Below are positions 1-6,597 of a stretch of DNA of 20,448 nt, piece by piece; the first letter of the stretch is position 1; the number at the start of each line of letters is the position of its first letter. The notes under the pieces were generated by a model. That model saw nothing but the letters and a program-made list of their open reading frames with translations. It was not told the DNA's origin and ran no database searches. Source of the stretch: an uncultured Caulobacteraceae bacterium (GTDB taxonomy: Bacteria > Pseudomonadota > Alphaproteobacteria > Caulobacterales > TH1-2); NCBI GenBank assembly GCA_937967425.1, contig CALBST010000068.1, forward strand, positions 1 to 20,448, written 5' to 3'. The translations under genes were made by a program, and so were the position numbers.

Positions 1-758
1 TTCTCGGCGTTGACGCGATCGATGAAAATGACGCCTGGTTCTGCCGCATCGTAGGTCGCGCGCATCAAGCGGGCCCAGAGATCGCGGGCGCGAACGGTTC
101 GGTGAACCTGACCACCGAATTGCAGCGGCCAGTCCTGGTCTGCGGCCAGCGCGGCCATGAAGGCGTTGGTCACCAAGACTGACACATTGAAGTTACGCAG
201 CCGCGCCGGATCGCGCTTGGCGTCGATGAATTGCTCTATGTCCGGATGATCGATGCGCAGACATCCCATCATGGCGCCGCGTCGCTGGCCGGCGGACATC
301 ACGGTTCGACACATGGCGTCCCACGCATCCATGAAGGAGAGGGGTCCCGAAGCCTGCGCGCCGACCCCGCGCACAGGCGCGCCAGCGGGACGGATGGTTG
401 AGAAGTCCATTCCCACCCCGCCGCCTTGCTGCATTGTCAGCGCGGCTTCGCGAAGATGTTCGAAGATCCCGTCGAGATTGTCGGGGATCGTCCCCATGAC
501 GAAGCAATTGAACAACGTAACCGCGCGGCCCGTGCCGGCGCCGGCGATAATTCTCCCGGCGGGTAGGAACTTGAAATCGGAGAGCGCCGTTTCAAATTCA
601 GAGCGCCAGTGCCGACGCGCGCGTGTGGTCTCCGCCGCGGCTATGGCGTTTGCGACGCGCGCCCATGTCGCTTCAACTGACTCGTCACCCAGGTCGCCCG
701 ATCGGAAGCGATACTTCGCATTCCAGATTTCCGCTGAGATCGGTGCGTCGAACGGCAT
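1..758 (-). CDS. nrdJ: Adenosylcobalamin-dependent (class II) ribonucleotide reductase, N-terminal part
   Basis: Class II RNR makes deoxyribonucleotides using a cobalamin-generated radical, so it needs no oxygen. The frame stays open to the window edge, giving 252 codons, so the C-terminal part is missing. Visible RNR hallmarks are FLPAGRIIAGAGTGRAVTLFNC (residues about 64-85), where C85 matches the first cysteine of the active-site redox pair, then MQQGGGVGMDFSTIRP (about 109-124), then the SAGQRRGAMMG and RNFNVSV blocks of the RNR barrel. The N-terminus has no ATP-cone and starts almost directly with the RNR fold, as in the shorter NrdJ proteins. ATG at 758 is chosen because GGAG lies 7 nt upstream; the next upstream ATG is in another frame. 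The gene has an FNR-type box in its leader (879-892). Assignment to class II rather than class I NrdA rests on overall similarity as I recall it; the later catalytic cysteines are outside the window. Confidence 0.9.
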   Translation of the reverse strand, partial: MPFDAPISAEIWNAKYRFRSGDLGDESVEATWARVANAIAAAETTRARRHWRSEFETALSDFKFLPAGRIIAGAGTGRAVTLFNCFVMGTIPDNLDGIFEHLREAALTMQQGGGVGMDFSTIRPAGAPVRGVGAQASGPLSFMDAWDAMCRTVMSAGQRRGAMMGCLRIDHPDIEQFIDAKRDPARLRNFNVSVLVTNAFMAALAADQDWPLQFGGQVHRTVRARDLWARLMRATYDAAEPGVIFIDRVNAE

Positions 759-878
759 ACGTCTGCTCCATTTTCTTGTCTACGCCGGTCAGTCTCCATG
801 AGTCGAAGGTAAGGCAGCGGTAAATTGCATACGTCAGCGACAACACAGCGCGCTTCTTGGCGAATGTTCGTCCTGCGT

Positions 879-892
879 TTGATTTGAATCAA
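879..892 (-). promoter_or_regulatory. Perfect FNR/FixK/Anr-type binding site
   Basis: The sequence TTGATTTGAATCAA is an exact match to the CRP/FNR-superfamily consensus TTGAT-N4-ATCAA used by FNR, Anr and FixK proteins. Its centre is about 885, roughly 127 nt upstream of the nrdJ ATG. A class II activator position (-41.5) would put the transcription start near 844. I see no convincing -10 element there, so the exact architecture is unresolved. Low-oxygen control of an oxygen-independent RNR makes physiological sense. Confidence 0.7.
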
Positions 893-904
893 TCAAGTAA
901 AGGC

Positions 905-930
905 GCAGAGGGTTTTCGCCGCACCTCTGC
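905..930. repeat. Short inverted repeat next to FNR-type box
   Basis: Arms GCAGAGG and CCTCTGC pair perfectly over 7 bp with a 12-nt spacer. It lies just upstream of the FNR-type box relative to nrdJ. It could be a second operator or a terminator remnant; no T-run follows on either strand. Confidence 0.4.
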
Positions 931-1171
931 CTAGAGAAGCCCGGTGGATCAACGCTAGTACGACCCCCACCGGCGAGATGTACTCGGCGTTTGTCGAGAC
1001 TAGCGTCCGTTATGCGGCACCAACGCGCCAACGACCGCTTCTGGGATCGAACGGCAGGAATGATCCTCCATTTGCGCCGTAGGTAAGGTTGTGTCCGTGG
1101 GGCAGTGATTGGCCCAATTGAGACATTGGCTTGTGAGGGATGCACTCCTTGGCCAGGTTCACTCGGTTACG

Positions 1172-1333
1172 CTAGTGCCCTCGCGGATCGTTTGCGGCCC
1201 AGTAATCAAGAAACGCGAAGAATAGGCGGATCGGCAATCCGGCGAGCGCGCTCAGCGCGAATGCCGAGGCCAGACAAATGAACACCCATTGCCAGATGGC
1301 GAGGCGCTTCTTGGGGGGTGTGGCGTCGGGCAC
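1172..1333 (-). CDS. Probable small single-pass membrane protein (53 aa)
   Basis: I do not recognise a family. The frame encodes a basic, proline-rich N-terminus (PDATPPKKRLAIWQW), then one strongly hydrophobic segment (about residues 13-40: WQWVFICLASAFALSALAGL, then PIRLFFAF), and a short polar tail ending DPRGH. Codon third positions are GC-rich, as in real genes of this genome. The frame is open upstream to a TAA but offers no ATG. GTG at 1333 is the best start, with a weak GGAAGA about 8 nt before it. The reading could be longer if a rare start is used, or the gene could be a truncated remnant. It is isolated, about 266 nt downstream of the next minus-strand gene. Confidence 0.45.
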   Translation of the reverse strand: MPDATPPKKRLAIWQWVFICLASAFALSALAGLPIRLFFAFLDYWAANDPRGH

Positions 1334-1443
1334 CGGCCATTTCTTCCATCGGTTGCCAGCGACCGCAATCGGCGAATTCCGGCCTGATTACCAGTTCATG
1401 ACCAACGGCAGGGATGTGCTCGATAGCTTCCCTTAGCCCCGTG

Positions 1444-1471
1444 GTCGACGCCGCCGGCAGGCGTCGTCGAC
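1444..1471. repeat. Imperfect 12-bp hairpin
   Basis: GTCGACG-c-CGCC, loop GGCA, then GGCG-t-CGTCGAC: 11 paired positions around one mismatch. It lies between the 53-aa gene and the upstream cassette. No T-tract follows on either strand, so it is not a standard intrinsic terminator. The 1334-1598 stretch holds this hairpin and the one at 1533-1574 and no gene that I can support. Confidence 0.5.
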
Positions 1472-1532
1472 TTATGTGAGGGACGCCCCGCGGCCCGACG
1501 CTTTCACGTCAGCAATCGCGCGCAGTGCGGGT

Positions 1533-1574
1533 CAAGGGACGCGCGAAGCGCGGCGCGGGACGCGCTTGCCCTTG
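1533..1574. repeat. Inverted repeat downstream of the two-gene cassette
   Basis: Arms CAAGGG-ac-GCGCG and CGCGC-ttg-CCCTTG face each other, about 25 nt after the stop of the minus-strand gene ending at 1599. A T-tract is absent. It may protect the 3' end of the cassette mRNA or cause Rho-assisted termination; this is inference. Confidence 0.4.
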
Positions 1575-1598
1575 GCGCGCGCGAGCACGATGGCACTC

Positions 1599-1943
1599 TC
1601 ATGCCTGCTTACAATCGACACCAGAACCGTCGCCAATGGTTGCGGAGGGGGCAGGACGCGCCCGAGTGATGATCAAGTCCCAATCGTGGGCGACGATCGG
1701 ATGGAGCGGACGGGTACATCGCTTGATCGTCCCGCTCAACGCCGTGATGTCGCCTTCTTGCAGCGTTTTCTCCAATCGATCAGCCAGATTGGCATCGACG
1801 CATAGACAGGGCGCGAAATGCAGGTCGTCAAAGCGTCTCCCGTAGAGGAGGACATATGGGCACCGCAGAACCAGGTGCAGGCCATAACGAGACCGCCTGA
1901 TGGCGCAGACGCATCCGGCGGCCGCCCAGATGCCCTTAGCCAT
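1599..1943 (-). CDS. Hypothetical protein, second gene of overlapping cassette (114 aa)
   Basis: No family recognised. The protein begins MAKGIWAAAGCVCAIRR and has a core with HLVLRCPYVLLYGRRFDDLHFAP followed by CLCVDANLADRLEKTLQEGD, then a polar, Ala/Pro-containing tail. Five cysteines lie in the first half (CVC, RCP, CLC), suggesting disulfides or metal binding, but no known zinc motif is evident. ATG 1943 lies inside the upstream gene's end (ATGGCTAA, an 8-nt overlap). This supports both the start and translational coupling, since no good Shine-Dalgarno is present. A longer frame with the same stop extends to 2033 but would overlap the upstream gene more. Codon third positions are GC-rich, and codon order reads like a real gene. 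Confidence 0.55.
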   Translation of the reverse strand: MAKGIWAAAGCVCAIRRSRYGLHLVLRCPYVLLYGRRFDDLHFAPCLCVDANLADRLEKTLQEGDITALSGTIKRCTRPLHPIVAHDWDLIITRARPAPSATIGDGSGVDCKQA

Positions 1944-2310
1944 CGCGCCGGATCGCACGCAGGTCTGAGATGGCCGCCAACAATACGCGATACGCAGCCG
2001 GATAGTCTTCCGGGTCGACGATTTCTGCCACAACGCTCAGCTTGGCGGCGGCGCTCACCGCGCTTGTGGCTGGAACAGATCGCAACCGCCGTACGATGCG
2101 CGCGCCTGCGCGTACGCATCGGTCGTATTCTTCATCGATCGCTTGGAGCAATGCCGCTTCCGGCACCGTCTTCTGATCAGCCTTGCTCAAAGCAAACCAA
2201 TTGTGGGCGGGCGTCCCGCTAATCAGTCGCTTGGGTAGCCCAAACGGTGTCGAACGGAATGCGCTTCCCGCGGGAAGTTCCGGGTGATTTGCCGAGCAAT
2301 GTGCGTCCAC
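1936..2310 (-). CDS. Hypothetical protein, first gene of overlapping cassette (about 124 aa)
   Basis: The C-terminal 80 residues look like a small helical protein: AALLQAIDEEYDRCVRAGARI, then PATSAVSAAAKLSVVAEIVD, then YPAAYRVLLAAISDLRAI. The pattern of a charged helix, 'PAT..A..AAKL', then a terminal helix resembles short uncharacterised proteins common in alphaproteobacterial mobile regions, from memory only. The first 45 or so residues are less convincing, and the start is uncertain. GTG 2310 has GGAAAG about 8 nt upstream. TTG 2193 or GTG 2166 would give only the conserved-looking part. The frame is open further upstream to 2544 through AT-rich, probably non-coding DNA. It overlaps the next gene by 8 nt and diverges from the helix-turn-helix gene at 2560. 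Confidence 0.5.
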   Translation of the reverse strand: MDAHCSANHPELPAGSAFRSTPFGLPKRLISGTPAHNWFALSKADQKTVPEAALLQAIDEEYDRCVRAGARIVRRLRSVPATSAVSAAAKLSVVAEIVDPEDYPAAYRVLLAAISDLRAIRRDG

Positions 2311-2559
2311 ATTATTTCTTTCCGCGACACATCGGTTTTTCTTGAGTGCGAACAACGCGCTGACACGCACCGCAAGGTGCGCTTTATCTTGCCCTCGCTT
2401 CTCTTTCTCTGTTTGTCGGGTTTTTTGGCTCCAAACGAATCCAGCGCGAACTCGCCCCATGAATGCGTGGCCGAGCATCCTTCTCATTCGCGTGGCATTA
2501 TGCATTCTGCGTTGAGAGACGCTTGTTGAGCATGCCTCGGACATTGGAGGCGCAACATT
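2311..2559. other. AT-richer divergent intergenic region
   Basis: Less GC-rich than its surroundings, with runs such as CGGTTTTTC and GGGTTTTTTGG. It must hold promoters for the minus-strand cassette and the plus-strand helix-turn-helix gene, but no clear -35/-10 pair stands out. It contains the terminator-like hairpin at 2366-2389. An 81-codon plus-strand frame at 2284-2529 has no credible ribosome binding site or gene-like composition. Confidence 0.5.
2366..2389 (+). terminator. Intrinsic-terminator-like hairpin with GCAA tetraloop
   Basis: CGCACC-GCAA-GGTGCG is a perfect 6-bp stem closed by a GNRA-type loop, followed on the plus strand by cTTTATCTT. No plus-strand gene lies upstream to be terminated, so it is an orphan. 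It could end a small RNA antisense to the start of the cassette, or be a leader structure for the minus-strand transcript. Confidence 0.4.
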
Positions 2560-3021
2560 ATGAGACGCCCGAAAGGTTCACGCGGTGCAGTCCAGCTTGG
2601 GCTGTTTGACGATCTGGTCGTCGCGCGCCCGAACGCTGTTGAGCGAGCACCACGCCCGTCCCGCGATCTGGCGACGCCGGCAGAGTCGTCAATCGTTAGC
2701 ATCCGAACCGATGATCTACCGTGCTATCCAAGCGAGGTGATCGATCTCGTCGAGCGGTCACTGCAGAATCTTCCAAGCGATAGCTGCTGGTTTACTTACA
2801 AGGACATCAGACGCTGTTTCGGCGTATCGCGGGCGACAATCGCTCGAAGGCTCAAGGACGGCCTGGTGCCCGGTGTACGCTTCTGTGAAGGGCGCATGCT
2901 GGAAGACGGCGCAGTGCGGCGCTTGGACAGAGAACAATTACGCTGGCTTCTCTTAGCGGTCAGAGGCGCCGGTCAACGCGCGCGCCTTACTGCACACCGA
3001 AGCACTACGCGCGCCCGCTGA
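2560..3021 (+). CDS. Helix-turn-helix DNA-binding protein (153 aa)
   Basis: Probable regulator or recombination accessory factor. Residues about 79-105 (TYKDIRRCFGVSRATIARRLK, then a DGLVPGVRF turn) form a helix-turn-helix like those of MerR/excisionase or transposase-type DNA-binding domains, with a following wing ending at RLDREQLRWLL. The first 55 residues are polar and probably unstructured, containing a VQLGLFDD motif. ATG 2560 is supported by GGAGG 9 nt upstream. The Arg-rich tail (GQRARLTAHRSTTRAR) may aid DNA contact. It diverges from the two-gene cassette, so it may control it; that is inference from position only. I cannot name an orthologue. Confidence 0.7.
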   Translation: MRRPKGSRGAVQLGLFDDLVVARPNAVERAPRPSRDLATPAESSIVSIRTDDLPCYPSEVIDLVERSLQNLPSDSCWFTYKDIRRCFGVSRATIARRLKDGLVPGVRFCEGRMLEDGAVRRLDREQLRWLLLAVRGAGQRARLTAHRSTTRAR

Positions 3022-3144
3022 CATTTCGCCGGATGGCGCGACCATGCGCGTAACTGGCGATCTGAGACGATTTGAGCTACAAACGTTTGCTTCCCGCGCA
3101 CGCTAGTCACGGTTTGCGACTGGTACACAGGAACACTTTCAGCG

Positions 3145-3162
3145 TGTTGGGAATGTTGGGAA
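3145..3162. repeat. Tandem 9-bp direct repeat
   Basis: TGTTGGGAA occurs twice in immediate succession. It lies just before an inverted repeat (3170-3188), between the accessory block and hemY. Direct repeats one helical turn apart can be regulator sites; no factor is identified. Confidence 0.5.
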
Positions 3163-3169
3163 ATCGCGC

Positions 3170-3188
3170 GTTGCCTGATTTAGGCAAC
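3170..3188. repeat. Inverted repeat after hemY
   Basis: GTTGCCT-gattt-AGGCAAC is a perfect 7-bp stem with a 5-nt loop, with partly matching CGCG flanks. On the minus strand it follows the hemY stop by about 60 nt, so it may end the heme operon, though no T-run adjoins it. The rest of 3022-3247 shows no gene, tRNA or obvious attachment site. Confidence 0.45.
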
Positions 3189-3247
3189 ACGCGGAGAAGT
3201 CAGTGGATTTTTTATGCGCCCGAGTCACGCAAGCGCACCATTCTCGC

Positions 3248-4678
3248 TCAGCGGATTTCTTCGACTTCTTCGGCGTCCACGTCGTCCGGCGCCCGCTCGG
3301 CGCGGAGTTCGGCTTTCGGCGGCGTCAGCACCGCCGTCGGCATCGCCATCACCGGGCCGAGCACGTCATTGCCGCCGCGCTCCATGCGCGGGTGGATTAG
3401 TTGGCCGCCATCGCCGAACGCGTACACAAGCCGCGCCCAGTCGCTATCGTCATAGAGGAACGCCGGGCCTTCCGGATCGAGATCCGACCAATCGGCTTCA
3501 CGCGGCGCAGCTGCGGCTTGCGCCAGCCACGTCCGTGCAGCGTTCTCGTCGCCGCGACCGCGCGCGACTTGCGCGAACAAGATGCAGATGCGTGAGGAGG
3601 GGTTCTCTCGATACGCGTCCTCGAGCGCCGCCTGCGCGCCGCCCCAATCTCCGCGTTCCATCGCGAGCTCAGCGAGCACGATTTTGGTCTCGCGCGAGTC
3701 ACGGCGGCGTTCGGCAAACAGGCGCATGCGCTCGGCGCGTTCTTCGCGCGTCTCGCCCGGGGCCAGATCGCGATAGGCGTGCGCCAAGGCCGGATGGGGG
3801 CCGTTTTCCCAGGCTTCTTCCAGGATCGCCGCCGCGCGCTCGTTCTTGCCTTCGCCAACCAGCAGCCGCGCCGCCAGCGCGCCTGCCGGCGCGAATGCAG
3901 GCGCCATGCGAAATGCCTTCTGCGCCATCTCCGCCGCCTTATCCGGGCGGCGCTCGCGCTCAAGCTTCTGCGCTTGCGCGCTCATCAGCACCGCACGGCG
4001 GCGCTTGGCGACCTTGTCCTCGATCTGCTTGCGCTTGTCGCCGGTATCGAGCGTCTCGATCGCGTTTTCCCAATCGCCTTGTTGAACCGCGAGATCGAAC
4101 GCGTACTGGAACGGCCAAGTCGCCGTCTTCGACGCTTTCAGCGCCGCTTCCGCGTGTGCGCGCGCCGCCACCCGGTCGCCGCGTTTCAACGCCGCCGCCA
4201 TCAGACCCTTGCGGCCCAGGACTTCGGTATCTTCATTTTGTAGCATGCCGGCGTAGGCGCGCTCCGCCGCCGCCGTATCGCCGCTCACTTCCGCCGCGCG
4301 CGCTTGCAGCAGCAGCGCCAGACGCGGCTCATCGATCAGGTCCTCGGCCTTGTCCGCGTGACGGCGCGCTTCCTCAAATTCGCCGGCTTCCGCCGCGATC
4401 AAACCGAGCGCCAAAGCTTCCTGCCCACGGCGCACCTTGGCGCGCTGGCTGACTTTGCTCAGCCGCCCCGGCGCATCCATCAGGAACATCAGCAGCCTAA
4501 GCAGCGGCAGCGCCACCGCCACCGCCAACACAAGCACAAGCAACCCAAACAGCGCGCTGGTCGTGATCTCCGTGCCGAACCAGGTGATCTCGACCGTGCC
4601 CTGGTCGGTCGTGATCACTTGCCACGACACGAGGGCCGCGAGCACCGCGATGATGAGCAGGAAGGCGACACGCAACAT
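3248..4678 (-). CDS. hemY: HemY-like TPR membrane protein (476 aa)
   Basis: HemY proteins of Proteobacteria are inner-membrane proteins encoded with late heme-synthesis genes; their exact role is unsettled, and they are not the Bacillus oxidase of the same name. Two N-terminal membrane segments (about residues 3-20 and 41-66) flank a short loop with GTVEITWFGTEITTS, typical of the HemY N-domain. From about 80 to 430 there are repeated helical pairs of TPR type, for example ALGLIAAEAGEFEEARRHAD and ELAMERGDWGGAQAALEDAY. A charged, acidic tail ends DVDAEEVEEIR. ATG 4678 lies 6 nt after the stop of the preceding gene, with GGAG 8 nt upstream. It is the last gene of the hemC-hemD-mic60-hemY cluster. 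Confidence 0.88.
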   Translation of the reverse strand: MLRVAFLLIIAVLAALVSWQVITTDQGTVEITWFGTEITTSALFGLLVLVLAVAVALPLLRLLMFLMDAPGRLSKVSQRAKVRRGQEALALGLIAAEAGEFEEARRHADKAEDLIDEPRLALLLQARAAEVSGDTAAAERAYAGMLQNEDTEVLGRKGLMAAALKRGDRVAARAHAEAALKASKTATWPFQYAFDLAVQQGDWENAIETLDTGDKRKQIEDKVAKRRRAVLMSAQAQKLERERRPDKAAEMAQKAFRMAPAFAPAGALAARLLVGEGKNERAAAILEEAWENGPHPALAHAYRDLAPGETREERAERMRLFAERRRDSRETKIVLAELAMERGDWGGAQAALEDAYRENPSSRICILFAQVARGRGDENAARTWLAQAAAAPREADWSDLDPEGPAFLYDDSDWARLVYAFGDGGQLIHPRMERGGNDVLGPVMAMPTAVLTPPKAELRAERAPDDVDAEEVEEIR

Positions 4679-4684
4679 GAGAGA

Positions 4685-5680
4685 TTAGCTCCGCGACAAT
4701 TCTTGGCGGATGGCCGCGATGCGCGTGTCGATTTCCAACCTGCGCTGTGCGTCATTGATCCAGGGCTGTGCGGCGCGCTTCGGCGCCGCGGGAAGGCGAT
4801 TCAACTCTTGAATGGCGTCAGCCAAGCGATCGGCCGCGAGATATTGCTCCGCGCGATCGACAATGCCTTCCGGCGTGTCTCCCGAACCAGCCTGACGGAT
4901 GACGATCCATTGCGCCAACGCCGCCTGGATGCGGCCCCAGAAACCAGCGCCGGCTTGGCTTTGCCGTGAAGCGCGAATGATCTCGTTGTCCAAGCGTGCG
5001 AACTGATCCCGCAACTCGATCCGTGTCGGCGCGCCAACGCGCGAGAGCGGTTCGAGCGCCGCCACATTAGGATCGTTCGGAAGCAACGCCGCCAGTGAAG
5101 CGTGCGCTTGCTCGAACGGCCCGGACGAACGCGCTGCTTCAGATGCAGCCACGACCGCATACGAAGCCCGCGCCGCGGTCGCTGCTGTCCGCGCTTCCGC
5201 CGCCACTGCCGGCAATTCTTCCTGTAGACGGCGCACTTCGGTCACCAACGCCTGCACTTCCGCCGTGGACGGCATCGTGCCCAGGCGTTGCTCGACGTCG
5301 CGCAATCCAGCTTGCAGCGCGAACACGCGCGCCGCGGTGCCGCCATCGCCGGCTTCCCCTGCGGCGGCTGTCGCCAACGGTGCATTCATCACGCCCTCGA
5401 TCGCGGCCAAGCGCTGTTCCAGCGAAGCCGTGTCCGTGGAAGGCGATGTCGCACTTGTCTCGCCGGGAGCCGGGCCGATCGTGTTCAGCGCTTCCTGCAC
5501 AGCCGGAATCCGGGGCGCGACCGCGCCGCCAGCGGCGCCGACGCCAGCCGCCACAAGCGCCAAGACCAGCGCCGTGCCCGTGCCGACGCCGCGCCCGCTC
5601 TCCTCGCGGTACGCCGTCTCATACTCAACGTCGATCGGCTCGCCGCGTCTGCGGTCGTCCTCGTCGTCGTCCCTGCTCAT
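4685..5680 (-). CDS. Alphaproteobacterial Mic60/mitofilin homologue (331 aa)
   Basis: Alphaproteobacterial Mic60 homologues anchor in the inner membrane and shape membrane invaginations, and they are known to be encoded between hemD and hemY, exactly as here. The protein has an acidic/basic cytoplasmic N-terminus (MSRDDDEDDRRRGEPIDVEY), one membrane segment (about 34-56), a medium-length Ala/Glu-rich coiled region (about 85-190), and a C-terminal mitofilin-like segment with AEQYLAADRLADAIQELNRL and a W near the end (PWINDAQRRLE). Sequence conservation in this family is weak, so synteny carries much of the call. ATG 5680 is preferred because GGGGA lies 7 nt before it; a TTG at 5692 in the same frame is less likely. 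Members of this family have also been labelled HemX-like or simply hypothetical. Confidence 0.78.
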   Translation of the reverse strand: MSRDDDEDDRRRGEPIDVEYETAYREESGRGVGTGTALVLALVAAGVGAAGGAVAPRIPAVQEALNTIGPAPGETSATSPSTDTASLEQRLAAIEGVMNAPLATAAAGEAGDGGTAARVFALQAGLRDVEQRLGTMPSTAEVQALVTEVRRLQEELPAVAAEARTAATAARASYAVVAASEAARSSGPFEQAHASLAALLPNDPNVAALEPLSRVGAPTRIELRDQFARLDNEIIRASRQSQAGAGFWGRIQAALAQWIVIRQAGSGDTPEGIVDRAEQYLAADRLADAIQELNRLPAAPKRAAQPWINDAQRRLEIDTRIAAIRQELSRS

Positions 5681-5718
5681 GCTATTCCCCAAGAGCTGCC
5701 CGGCATTTTCCCGAGACT

Positions 5719-5741
5719 TTTCCGCTATTTCGTATCGGAAA
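5719..5741. repeat. 6-bp dyad in hemD-mic60 spacer
   Basis: TTTCCG and CGGAAA are separated by 11 nt, about 40 nt upstream of the mic60 ATG. The 132-nt spacer is long for this compact cluster, so an internal promoter or operator is possible. No clear promoter hexamers are visible. Confidence 0.35.
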
Positions 5742-5813
5742 TGAGTCGGCTCACCACGCGAAACTTAGGCGCGCGCGAGAAGGGGCTCAAGCGCTTGCGC
5801 CAGCAGGGGAGAT

Positions 5814-6491
5814 TTACCCCCCGAGTGTGGCCGTAAGGAGGTCGTCTTCGCGCGGATGGGGCGCGGTAATGATGCGCTTCCAGGCGGCCTTTCCCGCCGC
5901 CTCGGCGATTGCGGGGCTAAGGCAGCCAGCAATGAGCCGCGCCGCGTTCGGCGCGCCGAGCGCCACAAATGTCTCGGCCGCCCGCGCGCTGTGGAAAAGC
6001 ACGATGTCGAGCGGCCCGCTCAGCGCCGCAGGCAACGCGTTCGCCGCGACCGACGCGTAAGCCCGCCGTCGTTCAATGCTAAACCCCGCCGCCCGCAGCT
6101 CGCCACCAAGATCGCCAGCCACGTGATCACCCGCAATGTGGATCAGTTTCCCGCGCGCTGGATCAAGCTCACGCTTCGCTAGCGCCGCCAGCGAGCGCAC
6201 ATCGCCACTGGCCGAACGCACATCAGTGAAGCCCGCCTCACGCGCCGCCGCGGCCGTGACATCGCCGACCGTCAGCACGATGCGATCACGTGCGCCGCGC
6301 GCATCGGGAAACGCGCGCACGCCGTTCGAACTCGTGAAAATGATCGCCTGCGCGCCTTCGGTGTTGGTGTCGTAGCTACAAGGCACGATGGTCAGCAGCG
6401 GAGCGACGATCACCTCATGCCCACGCGCCCGCACACGCTCCGCCGTGCGCCATGCTTCCGGCTCCGCGCGTGTGACGCCGACGCGCATCAT
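5814..6491 (-). CDS. hemD: Uroporphyrinogen-III synthase (225 aa)
   Basis: HemD closes and inverts the linear hydroxymethylbilane made by HemC to form uroporphyrinogen III. Length fits the family (about 230-250 aa). The two-lobed pattern is visible: MRVGVTRAEPEAWRTAERV at the start, then IIFTSSNGVRAF (about 50-61), VGDVTAAAAREAGF, HIAGDHVAGDLGGELRAAGF in the second lobe, and VLFHSARAAETFV (about 164-176). HemD sequences are poorly conserved, but these blocks and the position after hemC make the call firm. Two ATG codons in tandem (6491 and 6488) can serve as start. A long palindrome ends one base before the first ATG, so the ribosome binding region (a weak CCAAGA) comes from the palindrome arm. 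Confidence 0.9.
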   Translation of the reverse strand: MMRVGVTRAEPEAWRTAERVRARGHEVIVAPLLTIVPCSYDTNTEGAQAIIFTSSNGVRAFPDARGARDRIVLTVGDVTAAAAREAGFTDVRSASGDVRSLAALAKRELDPARGKLIHIAGDHVAGDLGGELRAAGFSIERRRAYASVAANALPAALSGPLDIVLFHSARAAETFVALGAPNAARLIAGCLSPAIAEAAGKAAWKRIITAPHPREDDLLTATLGG

Positions 6492-6591
6492 TCTTGGACC
6501 GCCGGCGCCCTCGCCGGCAGCGGTGCTTCACGCTGCACCGCTTGTGAAAATCTGGCCACCGTATGCCGGCGAGGGCGCCGACGGTCCAAGA
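6492..6591. repeat. Long palindromic element A between hemC and hemD
   Basis: Two 28-nt arms (6492-6519 and 6564-6591) are reverse complements with one mismatch. The arm core reads GGACCGCCGGCGCCCTCGCC. A second hairpin is nested in the loop: AGCGGTGC at 6519-6526 pairs with GCACCGCT at 6535-6542. The element fills almost the whole 106-nt gap. Its arms match element B at 7547-7615, so this is a dispersed REP/BIME-like family. It starts at the hemD start codon and ends 6 nt before the hemC stop. Confidence 0.85.
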
Positions 6592-6597
6592 GAGTGC

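Larger units (their letters stand above)
759..1171. other. Intergenic region upstream of nrdJ
   Basis: No convincing gene. A 103-codon minus-strand frame at 834-1145 has composition unlike a protein and overlaps the FNR-type box, so I treat it as leader. The stretch holds the FNR/FixK-type box at 879-892 and a 7-bp dyad at 905-930. I looked for a cobalamin riboswitch and NrdR boxes and saw neither by eye. Confidence 0.6.

Noticed and set aside
834..1145. 103-codon minus-strand frame upstream of nrdJ
   Set aside because: No ribosome binding site, no motif, and it covers the FNR-type box and leader.
759..1171. Cobalamin riboswitch before the B12-dependent RNR
   Set aside because: I looked for the B12-box and its surrounding helices on the minus strand and could not find them. 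A covariance-model scan would settle it.
2311..2544. Longer N-terminus for the first cassette protein
   Set aside because: The frame is open, but the DNA is AT-rich with poor codon use and no ribosome binding site. It is more likely promoter DNA.
3214..4452. 412-codon plus-strand frame opposite hemY
   Set aside because: Pro/Arg/Ala-rich with no domain; shadow of hemY, which has clear membrane and TPR features.
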